Under the pieces are notes generated by a model. It was not told the origin of the DNA. It searched no databases and saw nothing but the letters and a program-made list of their open reading frames with translations. Source: Virgibacillus sp. MSP4-1 (lineage in GTDB: Bacteria; Bacillota; Bacilli; Bacillales; Alkalibacillaceae). Taken from it: 64,000 nt of DNA. The translations under genes and the position numbers were made by a program. Position 1 is the first letter of the stretch. Each line of letters starts with the position of its first letter. This document shows, in pieces, positions 1 to 7,688 of this stretch. The DNA is taken from the NCBI RefSeq assembly GCF_010092505.1, contig NZ_CP048021.1, positions 3,268,439 to 3,332,438 on the forward strand, read 5' to 3'.

Positions 1-7
1 ATAACTT

Positions 8-124
8 GTCTGGTGACGAGGGCGGAGAGGTCACACCTGTTCCCATTCCGAACACAGTAGTTAAGCTCTCCAGCGCCGATGGTAGTTGGGGTTCTTCCCC
101 TGCGAGAGTAGGACGTCGCCAGGC
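8..124 (+). rRNA. rrf: 5S ribosomal RNA
   Basis: The sequence matches the conserved Firmicute 5S layout: a terminal helix between the first and last ten bases, the conserved CCGAACAC and AGCGCCGATGGTAGT blocks, and a GAGAGTAGG segment near the 3' end. It directly precedes a tRNA cluster, so it is the 3' end of an rRNA operon whose 16S and 23S genes lie outside the window. The ends are estimated from base pairing of the terminal helix. Confidence 0.95.
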
Positions 125-183
125 GGTATAAAAATACCACTCTAGCTCAGTTTGAATGGTATGAAAGTAAAAGTTGATAACAT

Positions 184-258
184 TCCACCGTAGCTCAGAG
201 GTAGAGCAATCGGCTGTTAACCGATCGGTCGCAGGTTCGAATCCTGCCGGTGGAGCCA
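184..258 (+). tRNA. tRNA-Asn(GTT)
   Basis: A full cloverleaf can be drawn. The acceptor arm pairs TCCACCG with CGGTGGA, the anticodon is GTT, the T-loop TTCGAAT is present and CCA is encoded. It is the first tRNA after 5S. Confidence 0.96.
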
Positions 259-260
259 TT

Positions 261-352
261 GGAGAGCTGTCCGAGTGGTCGAAGGAGCACGATTGGAAAT
301 CGTGTAGGCCGCTACCGCGGTCTCGAGGGTTCGAATCCCTCGCTCTCCGCCA
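261..352 (+). tRNA. tRNA-Ser(GGA)
   Basis: A class II tRNA with a long variable arm. The acceptor GGAGAGC pairs with GCTCTCC, the anticodon is GGA and CCA is encoded. It starts two bases after tRNA-Asn. Confidence 0.95.
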
Positions 353-364
353 TTATACTTATGT

Positions 365-439
365 GGCCCGTTGGTCAAGTGGTTAAGACATCGCCCTTTC
401 ACGGCGGTATCACGGGTTCGAATCCCGTACGGGTCACCA
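365..439 (+). tRNA. tRNA-Glu(TTC)
   Basis: The acceptor GGCCCGT pairs with ACGGGTC, the anticodon is TTC in the loop CTTTCAC, and CCA is encoded. Confidence 0.95.
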
Positions 440-446
440 TTATATT

Positions 447-522
447 GGAGGATTAGCTCAGCTGGGAGAGCACCTGCCTTACAAGCAGGGGGTCGGTGGT
501 TCGAGCCCGCCATCCTCCACCA
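447..522 (+). tRNA. tRNA-Val(TAC)
   Basis: The acceptor GGAGGAT pairs with ATCCTCC, the anticodon is TAC, and CCA is encoded. Confidence 0.95.
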
Positions 523-574
523 TGAAAATTAAATAAATTAGTAATCGCAAAGGCTAAAAAAGCTTTTGTAACAT

Positions 575-651
<77 letters not shown>

Positions 652-653
652 AC

Positions 654-730
654 GGTCCGGTAGTTCAGCTGGTTAGAATGCCTGCCTGTCACGCAGGAGG
701 TCGCGGGTTCGAGTCCCGTCCGGACCGCCA
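654..730 (+). tRNA. tRNA-Asp(GTC)
   Basis: The acceptor GGTCCGG pairs with CCGGACC, the anticodon is GTC, and CCA is encoded. Confidence 0.95.
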
Positions 731-784
731 TTAAAAACATAGGATATTTGTTTAGGAACTTATATCATAATGAAATTACATAGT

Positions 785-860
<76 letters not shown>

Positions 861-938
861 TTTTAAAGTTATATTTTTTGGCTTGAAACCAGTAAGATAT
901 AGTAGTAATATTCTAGCTGGGACTCTAATAATTTAATT

Positions 939-1025
939 GGAGGGGTAGCGAAGTCTGGCTAAACGCGGCGGACTGTAAATCCGCTCCCTTTGGGTTCACA
1001 GGTTCGAATCCTGTCCCCTCCACCA
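939..1025 (+). tRNA. tRNA-Tyr(GTA)
   Basis: A class II tRNA with a long variable arm, anticodon GTA, acceptor GGAGGGG pairing with CCCCTCC, and encoded CCA. Confidence 0.95.
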
Positions 1026-1043
1026 TTTATTTAATAGTAACGT

Positions 1044-1117
1044 AGGGGTATAGTTTAATGGTAAAACGAAGGTCTCCAAAACCTTTGATGTGGGTTCGAT
1101 TCCTACTACCCCTGCCA
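1044..1117 (+). tRNA. tRNA-Trp(CCA)
   Basis: The acceptor AGGGGTA pairs with TACCCCT, the anticodon is CCA, and 3' CCA is encoded. Confidence 0.95.
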
Positions 1118-1141
1118 TTTTCATTTTAAAGGAAAATATAT

Positions 1142-1215
1142 GGCGGTTGTGGCGAAGTGGTTAACGCACCGGATTGTGGCTCCGGCATTCGTGGGTTCGA
1201 TTCCCACCAATCGCC
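1142..1215 (+). tRNA. tRNA-His(GTG)
   Basis: The anticodon is GTG. The extra G at position -1 (base 1142) faces C73 (base 1215), the tRNA-His identity element. The 3' end continues CTTTT, so the full CCA is not genome-encoded and must be added by tRNA nucleotidyltransferase. Confidence 0.94.
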
Positions 1216-1229
1216 CTTTTGGTATACAT

Positions 1230-1304
1230 TGGGCCATAGCCAAGCGGTAAGGCAACGGGTTTTGATCTCGTGATGCGCTGGTTCGAATCCAGCTGGCCCA
1301 GCCA
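1230..1304 (+). tRNA. tRNA-Gln(TTG)
   Basis: The acceptor TGGGCCA pairs with TGGCCCA, the anticodon is TTG, and CCA is encoded. Confidence 0.95.
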
Positions 1305-1309
1305 TTTAA

Positions 1310-1384
1310 GCGGAAGTAGTTCAGTGGTAGAACACCACCTTGCCAAGGTGGGGGTCGCGGGTTCGAATCCCGTCTTCCGCTCCA
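1310..1384 (+). tRNA. tRNA-Gly(GCC)
   Basis: The acceptor GCGGAAG pairs with CTTCCGC, the anticodon is GCC, and CCA is encoded. Confidence 0.95.
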
Positions 1385-1393
1385 TTAAAAGCT

Positions 1394-1467
<74 letters not shown>

Positions 1468-1475
1468 GAATACAT

Positions 1476-1557
1476 GCCGGTGTGGCGGAATTGGCAGACG
1501 CGCACGACTCAAAATCGTGTTCCGTAAGGAGTGTCGGTTCGACCCCGACCACCGGTA
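1476..1557 (+). tRNA. tRNA-Leu(CAA), island attachment site
   Basis: A class II tRNA with anticodon CAA (stem CACGA/TCGTG) and acceptor GCCGGTG against CACCGGT with a terminal G-T wobble. The discriminator is A; the next bases are TCC, so CCA is not encoded. The T-arm and acceptor half (1538 onward) is the left copy of the 22-bp direct repeat that bounds the genomic island. The tRNA is left whole by the insertion. Confidence 0.94.
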
Positions 1558-1559
1558 TC
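1538..1559 (+). repeat. attL direct repeat (22 bp)
   Basis: The segment starting TTCGACCCC and ending CCGGTATC overlaps the T-arm and acceptor 3' strand of tRNA-Leu(CAA). It is identical to 18708-18729. This is the usual arrangement for tyrosine-integrase elements that target a tRNA 3' end and restore it. Confidence 0.92.
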
Positions 1560-1601
1560 CGCAGATTAATTTTAGTTAAGATTAATAGGGGCGAAATTGC
1601 T

Positions 1602-1637
1602 CATAAACCTTTACGCATCAAGGTTTATGGGCATTTT
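1602..1637. terminator. rho-independent terminator
   Basis: The arms CATAAACCTT and AAGGTTTATG (1602-1629) surround an eight-base loop and are followed by a T-rich run. It lies between tRNA-Leu(CAA) and the convergent integrase gene and can end transcription of the tRNA operon. A similar hairpin follows tRNA-Leu(CAG) near 29900. Confidence 0.75.
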
Positions 1638-1681
1638 TATTTTTAGGGGTATAAGATAGGTGAAGATAGATATTGAAATGA

Positions 1682-1713
1682 TTTTACACATTTTTTACAC
1701 ATTGTTTTACACA
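1682..1713. repeat. left integrase arm-type sites
   Basis: Three copies of TTTTACACA start at 1682, 1693 and 1705, spaced 11 and 12 bases apart, about one helical turn. The third overlaps the integrase stop codon. The same motif occurs twice near the right end of the island. Helically phased repeats at both ends are typical of arm-type binding sites for the N-terminal domain of Tn916/lambda-class integrases. Confidence 0.7.
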
Positions 1714-2819
1714 ATCATCTGTGCAAAAGTTTTCGTGGATAGTTTTTCATCTTCTATACGTAACTCTTTTAATACATGGGTATAGACCTTCAATGTTGTT
1801 TCTATATCTCCATGACCTAAACGTTCACTTACATAATGAATAGAAGCCTTTTTATATAACAATATACTTCCATGCGTATGTCTTAATCCATGAACAGTTA
1901 TAGAAGTAAGATTTAATTCATCCAGTAAATTTCTCAATAACTTATTGGCATTTGTATTGCTGATGACTTTGTATTTTGAGGATGGACTATAAAATACCAA
2001 TTGATCAAGATTTGTTGGTGTTATTTTGAATAAATCTTTGAAATGAATCATTGTTTTGTCATCCATCTTAATTGTACGAATCGATTGTTCGTTTTTAGTT
2101 GGGCCAAAACCTTTAGGAGAGTTTTTCTTGTATCCCCATGTTTTGTTTACGTTAATGGTGTTGTTTACAAAGTCAAAGTCTTGTCTTGTTAGTCCAATTA
2201 GTTCCTCATAACGCATTCCCGAAGTAATTGCTAATAGTAACATTGAATATCCTAATCCCTTATCGAGATTATTCCATATGCTTTGCAATAGTCGCTCACT
2301 TTCTACATAGCTCAAATGTTTTTCAGTAGATTTTTTGGATTGTACTGTCCAAGTGAGTTCTGTTTTTCTGGTAAAATCAATCTGTATAATTTGCTCCTCA
2401 ATTGCATCTTTCACACATGCTTTGATATGACCACTGATTTTAGCAACTGTTTCTTTTGCTTTATCTTTACCAAGCCAATTCAAAAACATCTGGTAGTCTT
2501 GTCTTTTGATATCCTGAATAGCTTTGTATTGAAAGTATTCATTAACCGCCTTCAATGAATACTTATAATGTTCTAATGTTACGAGTGTAACTTTTGGTTC
2601 TTTGTAAAGTTGAATCCATTTTTCAAAGTATTCATTGAAAGGTACTTTTTTTAGTACGGGAACTAATCCTTTGGCTAAAGATGCTTCAATTTCAGCGGCC
2701 GCAATTTGAGCTTCTTTTTTAGTCCTAAACCCTCCTTTTCTAATAGGTTTTGATTTGCCATTTTCCATATTACTAACTGTGTATTGGTAGGTTTTACCTC
2801 TTTTTGTTATGCTTGCCAT
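1707..2819 (-). CDS. int: tyrosine site-specific integrase
   Basis: This 370-residue protein is a tyrosine recombinase. The N-terminal 50 residues resemble the AP2-like arm-binding domain of Tn916-type integrases, residues 60-160 fit a SAM-like core-binding domain, and the C-terminal half holds the catalytic set R203, K242, H310, R313, H336 and Y346, all visible in their usual contexts (SGMRYEE, VHGLRHTH, LGHGDIETT, VYTHV). It would catalyse integration and excision of the island at tRNA-Leu(CAA). It reads toward the tRNA, with its stop about 150 bases from attL. No Xis was recognised beside it; the DUF771 protein upstream is the nearest small gene. Confidence 0.95.
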   Translation of the reverse strand: MASITKRGKTYQYTVSNMENGKSKPIRKGGFRTKKEAQIAAAEIEASLAKGLVPVLKKVPFNEYFEKWIQLYKEPKVTLVTLEHYKYSLKAVNEYFQYKAIQDIKRQDYQMFLNWLGKDKAKETVAKISGHIKACVKDAIEEQIIQIDFTRKTELTWTVQSKKSTEKHLSYVESERLLQSIWNNLDKGLGYSMLLLAITSGMRYEELIGLTRQDFDFVNNTINVNKTWGYKKNSPKGFGPTKNEQSIRTIKMDDKTMIHFKDLFKITPTNLDQLVFYSPSSKYKVISNTNANKLLRNLLDELNLTSITVHGLRHTHGSILLYKKASIHYVSERLGHGDIETTLKVYTHVLKELRIEDEKLSTKTFAQMIV

Positions 2820-2981
2820 ATTTCCACCTCTTTGTATGAATTAATAAAGGGTGGTCGTTGGTCACCCTTATAATAAACGCAATATTTGGTTTTGTATAGT
2901 TTTTAATTGGGATAATTGAGAGTTGTAGTTTTGCTGTATCAGCAAATGAAGGAATAATCTACAATAGATTAGATAAGTAGA

Positions 2982-3305
2982 TTATGAGGAGAATATTTCT
3001 GAAAAGTTTTTATCTAAAAAATGAGCCATTTTATTTGCTTGAAAACTCCAATTCTGTCCTTTCTTTTCTGGATAATATACAAATCCACCATTATTAACGT
3101 CTAAGATCATTTTGAATTTAGGTTTATAAAGAATGTTCTCTTTAATCCATTCTCTTTTTTTATTTATCCTTTCTTCTAAATCTTGCATTGACCAATACCT
3201 ACCTTGTAATTCAAGTGATTTTAACCTTTCAAGTTCAACCTTCTCAATTAGTATTTGGTCTTCTGGAATAGGGATAACTGCTTGTATTTTTATGCTTTGC
3301 TCCAT
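2982..3305 (-). CDS. DUF771-family phage-type protein
   Basis: This 107-residue protein resembles the DUF771 family found in Firmicute phages and related islands, often next to the integrase. The core reads as a short acidic beta segment followed by helices with WSMQDLEERINKKREW in the middle and a hydrophobic C-terminus. I chose the ATG at 3305 rather than an upstream start because AAAGGAGA lies correctly in front of it. The function is not established; a DNA-binding or excisionase-like role is only a guess from position. Confidence 0.75.
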   Translation of the reverse strand: MEQSIKIQAVIPIPEDQILIEKVELERLKSLELQGRYWSMQDLEERINKKREWIKENILYKPKFKMILDVNNGGFVYYPEKKGQNWSFQANKMAHFLDKNFSEIFSS

Positions 3306-3616
3306 GGTGATTCTCCTTTCAGATGTGGGGATAATACGTGGTGTAAATAGAAGTTTAATAGAAATGAAGTTTACTCTTACAAGTATATGGATATGAGACA
3401 AAAATACAATATGTTGGCGGTTCTACCTCTTGTATAACAATTAAATATAATTAAGCCTGTTATGTAACAGTAGTTTGGGTAGGGTGCAAATTTGCTAAAT
3501 CACTTCTAATCAATAAAATTTTAGGTTAAAATAAATATATATAAATTTTTGTATAGAAGATGGAAATAAAGGATGCGAATGTTATGTTAAGTCCTTACCA
3601 ATTGATGATCTATATA

Positions 3617-3664
3617 GAGAAGCATTTATCTGTAGTAACGGATAGGTGCTTCTCTTTTTATTTA
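3617..3664. terminator. hairpin with T run
   Basis: AGAGAAGCA and TGCTTCTCT are perfect arms around a loop that can itself pair (TATC with GATA), followed by TTTTTATTT. It lies between the divergent int/DUF771 side and the rightward small genes. It may be an attenuator or terminator of a short leader transcript, because a 28-codon frame starting at 3583 overlaps it. Confidence 0.5.
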
Positions 3665-3756
3665 TGGTAAATTATCTTTTACGAAATTCATTGGAAAGTA
3701 TAGCGTTAGGAGTTGGTTTTTGTTGCTATATCACGCAATTCAAAATAGGCGTAAGG

Positions 3757-4077
3757 ATGGGGAGAATGAATAGTAATATAGAATTTGAAAATATCATTAA
3801 AGAATCAAGACAAGAAGTAAGGAACATTGTCATTCATCTGCTTACTAATGATTTTGACATTGAGACGATTCTTTATGTGCTTAAAATAAGTAGAAGCGAG
3901 ATAGAAGAAATAAAGAGTGCCATAAATGAAGATAGTTATATGCAGGGGGGAATTAACAGAGAGTTTAATAGGAAAAGATTAAAGGCAAGGAAATTTACCA
4001 AGTTTCCGTCTGATTATAAATCAAATTTGTCTAAAGAAAATGAAAGAGCTATTAAATTGATAAGGAGTCTATTTTGA
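3757..4077 (+). CDS. hypothetical island protein
   Basis: I do not recognise this protein of about 106 residues. It is helix-rich: a segment with DFDIETILYVLKIS followed by EIEEIKSAI looks like a recognition-type helix pair, and the C-terminus is very basic. The frame stays open further upstream, but that part runs through the preceding hairpin and encodes a hydrophobic stretch, so a start at 3757 or 3766 is more likely. Neither has a strong ribosome binding site. It is probably a regulator of the island; this is inferred from position. Confidence 0.5.
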   Translation: MGRMNSNIEFENIIKESRQEVRNIVIHLLTNDFDIETILYVLKISRSEIEEIKSAINEDSYMQGGINREFNRKRLKARKFTKFPSDYKSNLSKENERAIKLIRSLF

Positions 4078-4106
4078 AATTGATAAAAATGAGGAGGTGA
4101 TAATGA

Positions 4107-4350
4107 ATGTGTAACTTGGAACCTAAAAAGGATGGGAATTTACTAACAGTAAATGATTGGGAGAATGTTACTCTTTATGAAAAACAAATTCGAATTGTGG
4201 GATGGAATAGCATTTGATCCAGATGGTAAACAAAGAGACAAGCTCTGTCTTGCGTTACTTTACAATATGGGTTTACAGCACCTTTTAGACATACTTCCAG
4301 ACAATTCAGTAGAGATACTTAAAGATTTGCTTGATTCAAAAAATAAATAG
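4107..4350 (+). pseudogene. small island gene with apparent frameshift
   Basis: A strong GAGGAGGTGA ribosome binding site precedes the ATG at 4107, but that frame stops at 4217 after 36 codons. A second frame open to 4350 continues a sensible protein (FELWDGIAFDPDG, LALLYNMGLQHLLDILP) but has no ribosome binding site of its own. Joining the two frames near the A-rich stretch around 4175-4190 gives one protein of about 80 residues. I read this as one gene with a one-base shift, either real or a homopolymer error. The function is unknown. Confidence 0.5.
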
Positions 4351-4402
4351 TGATGGAGTTGCTCGAACAACTACAATAGAAATAACAAAGGGAGGTATTT
4401 AC

Positions 4403-4495
4403 TTGGAGCTTAAAATGGTTGCTGTCATATCTATTTTAATTATTTTTATAATCGGATTTTTAACTGCAAGAGCAATAATAAAAAAATCAAAATAG
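4403..4495 (+). CDS. 30-residue single-pass membrane peptide
   Basis: A TTG start at 4403 follows AAAGGGAGG at proper distance. The peptide begins MELKMVAVIS, has one continuous hydrophobic helix of about 20 residues, and ends with a basic tail (KKSK), predicting one membrane span with the C-terminus inside. I do not recognise a family. It sits among small early genes of the island. Confidence 0.5.
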   Translation: MELKMVAVISILIIFIIGFLTARAIIKKSK

Positions 4496-4691
4496 AAGAT
4501 GGAATGTGATCATCTGATAATGAAAGCAGGGTAACTGTTATAGTTGTCTTGCTTTTTTGTGTGCATAGTTTTGTAATTCTTTCATCATTGAATATAAGAT
4601 TATTAGCTCGAACGTTATTCAACGTTTAAAGGGTTTTGATAGATTGATTATCTCTTTATATTAAAGTAAAGGGAAAATAAATATAGTCGGG

Positions 4692-4748
4692 TTGGGAGAA
4701 AGAAGGAGTGGTTAATCCCTTACTGCTACTGGTCTAAATGTCTCCCAA
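4692..4748. repeat. inverted repeat upstream of the Rep-like gene
   Basis: TTGGGAGA (4692-4699) and TCTCCCAA (4741-4748) are perfect inverted arms around a 41-base GC-richer segment, 32 bases before the Rep-like start. Such structures are found at double-strand origins or oriT sites next to HUH-type initiators. It could also be an operator or attenuator. Confidence 0.4.
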
Positions 4749-4780
4749 GTCAGCTATCAAAATAACAAGGAGGAATAAAA

Positions 4781-5764
4781 ATGATTCACACAATGAAGAT
4801 GTATCTACCAATTCCATACCAAGATGTACAGGAATTGAATAAGCGGTATAATATCAAATCCTTCGAGTTGAATAAATTCATTGAAGGTAGATTTCCAGGA
4901 GTAACTATGAGCTTATCTGCAATGGGAAAAGGTCAGTGGAAGTTATCCATGTTTATTGATGCAATAGAGCTGTTGAACAAGTCGTATATTGCAGAAGAAG
5001 ATTACCTTAAAATGGAAGGTGAAATTAGAAAGATTCTTTTCTATCTGTTTTTACATTCATCAGCTTATGATGATCATGTATTGCAACGAATCGATTATAG
5101 ATATGATGTATTTAACGATAATCAAATAATAAGACAATTATTACTGGATATATACAAGAAAACTACAAGGATGTATAAATGCCAAAATAAGATTCTCGGT
5201 TATATAGATAAAGAGACTAAGAAGTATAAACCCTATAAAACTACTGTTGATCACACGTCTGGATCAATCAAATCTACTGTTTATTTGAAAAATGAAGAGA
5301 GAATTGCAAAAGGAGAAATTCCTAAGTATTATGAAAAGGATATAATACGGTTTGAAGTACAGCTAAGGGAAGACCACATGTATTACCAAGAAAGGAATGG
5401 TCATCGTTCTCGAAAGTTATGGGAATATATGAAAGATGACATTTACAGAAAATATTTTGATGAACGCATCTTCTCCATCTTCTTTAAAGGTGATTTTTAC
5501 AAAATTGATCAGGCTCGAAAAATTATCTATGATTCCCCGCTATCATCCTCTTATAAAAGAAAACTCATTGATTTCCTCAAAAAAGTAAGTTCTTATGACG
5601 TTTCAACACCATTAAATAATATGTCTAAAAAGACTTTGAATAGTCGCTTGGAAATGCTACAAAACCTTGGCATAAACCCCATTCTTATCCCAAAAAACTA
5701 CTTGAATGCTCCTTCTATAATAATCAATCCACTAAAAGATTTTCCGATTTACAAATACAAATGA
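4781..5764 (+). CDS. phage/plasmid-type replication initiation protein (Rep-like)
   Basis: The 327-residue protein resembles the phage/plasmid replication proteins grouped with gene II/X (CRI) initiators. Visible landmarks are a RIDYRYDVF segment near residue 103, an IIRFEVQLRE segment near 190 and a C-terminal LGINPILIPKNY segment. Such proteins nick an origin for rolling-circle replication of plasmids, filamentous phages or integrated elements. The classical HUH histidine pair was not located with confidence, so activity is inferred. A good AAGGAGG precedes the ATG. It could replicate the excised island or act in mobilization; an inverted repeat just upstream is a candidate origin. Confidence 0.6.
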   Translation: MIHTMKMYLPIPYQDVQELNKRYNIKSFELNKFIEGRFPGVTMSLSAMGKGQWKLSMFIDAIELLNKSYIAEEDYLKMEGEIRKILFYLFLHSSAYDDHVLQRIDYRYDVFNDNQIIRQLLLDIYKKTTRMYKCQNKILGYIDKETKKYKPYKTTVDHTSGSIKSTVYLKNEERIAKGEIPKYYEKDIIRFEVQLREDHMYYQERNGHRSRKLWEYMKDDIYRKYFDERIFSIFFKGDFYKIDQARKIIYDSPLSSSYKRKLIDFLKKVSSYDVSTPLNNMSKKTLNSRLEMLQNLGINPILIPKNYLNAPSIIINPLKDFPIYKYK

Positions 5765-5775
5765 TAGGAAAATGC

Positions 5776-5817
5776 GGCCCACCAATTAGAACAATTTCTT
5801 TATGGTGGGTTTTTGTT
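5776..5817 (+). terminator. terminator after the Rep-like gene
   Basis: CCCACCA and TGGTGGG form a stem around an AT-rich loop, followed by TTTTTGTT. It starts about ten bases after the Rep-like stop codon. Confidence 0.65.
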
Positions 5818-5968
5818 GCCTAAAAAGAATAAAAAGAATTCGTACACTATATGGAATTTTAAACAGTGTCGAACAAACATTTGGTACTATAAAGGCAAAT
5901 CTTATCATGTTTTTGTCTTTGGGGAAAATATCTATGTTTCTTTATAATGAGCGGGGATAAACCAAACA

Positions 5969-6074
5969 ATGGCGGTTATTGAAATCGATGTAAAAGACTA
6001 CAATACAGTAGTCAATAAAAAAAACAGGTATCGTAATTGCGATAGATAACAAGGGAGTTGAGCGTATTGAATAA
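5969..6074 (+). pseudogene. short ORF interrupted at an A8 run
   Basis: The ATG at 5969 opens a frame (MAVIEIDVKDY...) that stops at 6049. Shifting frame at the eight-A run 6017-6024 extends it sensibly (TGIVIAIDNKGVERIE) to a stop at 6074, overlapping the start of the XRE gene. This suggests either a one-base indel or slippage at the A run. The product would be about 34 residues. I recognise no family. Confidence 0.35.
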
Positions 6075-6555
6075 TAAAGGACTACCAGTAGATAAGAAAG
6101 AGAGGACAATCTCGTCTAAATTTGCAGTTAAGATTAAACAAGCAAGGGAAAAGAAGGGCTATTCTTTGAAAGAATTGGCTGAAAAGATCGATTCAAGTGC
6201 CAGTTACATTAACCGCTTAGAAAGATATGAGAGAAAAAATCCTACTTTCAGTTTGTTTATTCTTTTGTCAGAGGCGTTAGAGATTGACTTGTGGGAATTA
6301 CTTCACATTGCGGTTGAAGAAAAAGAAGCGGAAACTAAATCGGTTGATGCAATACTTCTACAAAATAATTTCTCAATAAGGGGTATCGATAATGTATCGA
6401 TTGATGCCAAAACATGTTTTGTAGACATTATTGACATGATTGCAAATAAGTTGGACAAGCGGTGTGATTTTAAAGAATTTTTGCAGTTAGGGGAGATGAT
6501 ACGTAGGCTACATGAAATATTGGATAATGATGAAGAGGTAAGGAAAGGGGCTTAA
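6067..6555 (+). CDS. XRE-family transcriptional regulator
   Basis: This protein of about 162 residues has an N-terminal helix-turn-helix of the Cro/C1 type (FAVKIKQAREKKGYSLKELAEKIDSSASYINRLE) near residues 20-55, followed by a longer acidic C-terminal region of unknown fold. The TTG at 6067 is the best start because AAGGGAG ends nine bases before it; a TTG at 6058 would abut the binding site. It probably controls genes of the island. Candidate operators include the palindrome at 7645-7671. It is not a SinR type because the C-terminus differs. Confidence 0.8.
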   Translation: MNNKGLPVDKKERTISSKFAVKIKQAREKKGYSLKELAEKIDSSASYINRLERYERKNPTFSLFILLSEALEIDLWELLHIAVEEKEAETKSVDAILLQNNFSIRGIDNVSIDAKTCFVDIIDMIANKLDKRCDFKEFLQLGEMIRRLHEILDNDEEVRKGA

Positions 6556-6589
6556 ATAGCTTCTTTCTTTATATTTTGGGAGGAATGAC

Positions 6590-7555
6590 ATGAGTATTAA
6601 AGGATCAAGGAAGGAGTTCATCTTGAATTTAATCTTAAAGCAGAATCCATCCTTAATTTCACAATTTATAGGTGGAGAATATAGACATCTTGAATCAGAA
6701 CGGTATGAAAATACAAATGAAAACAAAATGTATATTGATATGTATGGATATCAATATGTGAATAACCTTACTGTTTATGTTGAAACACAGCTAACCAAAG
6801 CAGACCAAAGACATTTTGAAAAGGTGAAAAACATAATTGAAGCAATAGAGGAAGGAATAATAATATGGATTGCTACAGATTTCAAGGAAGAATACACGCA
6901 ACAATTGTATAATTTATTACATTTTAGTATAGCTAAACCTATCAATCTTTATATGGTATTGCTTTCAAATAGTTGCCTCTTCCAATTGGATGTTCTTAAT
7001 AAGCAAGGGCAGATTGAAGTATGGGGAAGTATAAAAAATCAAAAGGTTGATTTACCGATATTGAGTTTATTTAAAGCTATTGAAATTGTTCCGTCTGATT
7101 TTCAAAGCAAATTGAAAGAAGACATATCTGAACCGCTAACAACAATCAAAGGAGTAAATAGATACTTTATAAGGTGTTTGAAAGAAAGAGTTCCTTATTT
7201 TTTGAACGCACATCGATCAAAAGCAAATCTTAACAAACGCCAGATAGTTTTCGGAGCGGGAGTTGGAGGATTAGACTATGTTGTTTGTCTGAAAGATATA
7301 AACGAAAGGTGCTACTTTAAACAAAGGTTATCTTATGAACGTCATCAAGAAATATACAATAAAATACTACAGGTCATAAAGAAAGAAGTCAGGTATAATC
7401 TGCTTGCTATTGAACAGAATGAAGTAATCTTTTCGTACCCTGAAAATTTCGATATGCTTAAACGGATAACAAGTATTATTGATCATTTTGAACAATTAAT
7501 CTTGCTCGTTGATCCGATTGTAAATGAACAGAATGGTATTAATATTGTTAGTTAG
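6590..7555 (+). CDS. nuclease-like protein resembling the DUF4268 N-terminal region
   Basis: This 321-residue protein has a segment at residues 63-105 (VYVETQLTKAD, then IIIWIATDF and EEYTQQL) that resembles the N-terminal region of DUF4268-type proteins, where an E-x-Q core and an IIWIA strand suggest a restriction-endonuclease-like fold. The C-terminal half is beta-rich and unrecognised. A GGGAGG site precedes the ATG. It follows the XRE gene and precedes the restriction-modification operon, which has its own promoter at 7606. I infer a defence or DNA-processing role; enzymatic residues are incomplete, so it may be inactive or a binding protein. Confidence 0.45.
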   Translation: MSIKGSRKEFILNLILKQNPSLISQFIGGEYRHLESERYENTNENKMYIDMYGYQYVNNLTVYVETQLTKADQRHFEKVKNIIEAIEEGIIIWIATDFKEEYTQQLYNLLHFSIAKPINLYMVLLSNSCLFQLDVLNKQGQIEVWGSIKNQKVDLPILSLFKAIEIVPSDFQSKLKEDISEPLTTIKGVNRYFIRCLKERVPYFLNAHRSKANLNKRQIVFGAGVGGLDYVVCLKDINERCYFKQRLSYERHQEIYNKILQVIKKEVRYNLLAIEQNEVIFSYPENFDMLKRITSIIDHFEQLILLVDPIVNEQNGINIVS

Positions 7556-7605
7556 CTCTCGGTACAGGGGGCTTTTTTTATTTTTGGAAAATAACAAGAG
7601 ATTGG

Positions 7606-7635
7606 TTGACTTTCACAATAAAAAAGTTATATACT
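7606..7635 (+). promoter_or_regulatory. sigma-A promoter of the restriction-modification operon
   Basis: TTGACT (7606-7611) and TATACT (7630-7635) are separated by 18 bases, and the first start codon follows at 7689. This is a good housekeeping-type promoter by sequence. Confidence 0.65.
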
Positions 7636-7644
7636 GTATTTAAC

Positions 7645-7671
7645 AAATGTCATATCCCTTATTTGACATTT
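7645..7671. promoter_or_regulatory. palindromic operator candidate
   Basis: AAATGTCA (7645-7652) and TGACATTT (7664-7671) are perfect inverted arms with an 11-base spacer. They lie just downstream of the -10 box of the restriction-modification promoter and before the ribosome binding site. The position suits repression by a dimeric regulator such as the island XRE protein; the binding partner is inferred. Confidence 0.45.
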
Positions 7672-7688
7672 TGTGTGGGAGGTGTGAT

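Noticed and set aside
4781..5764. Conjugative relaxase
   Set aside because: The sequence fits a replication initiator better, and there are no coupling or secretion genes in the island.
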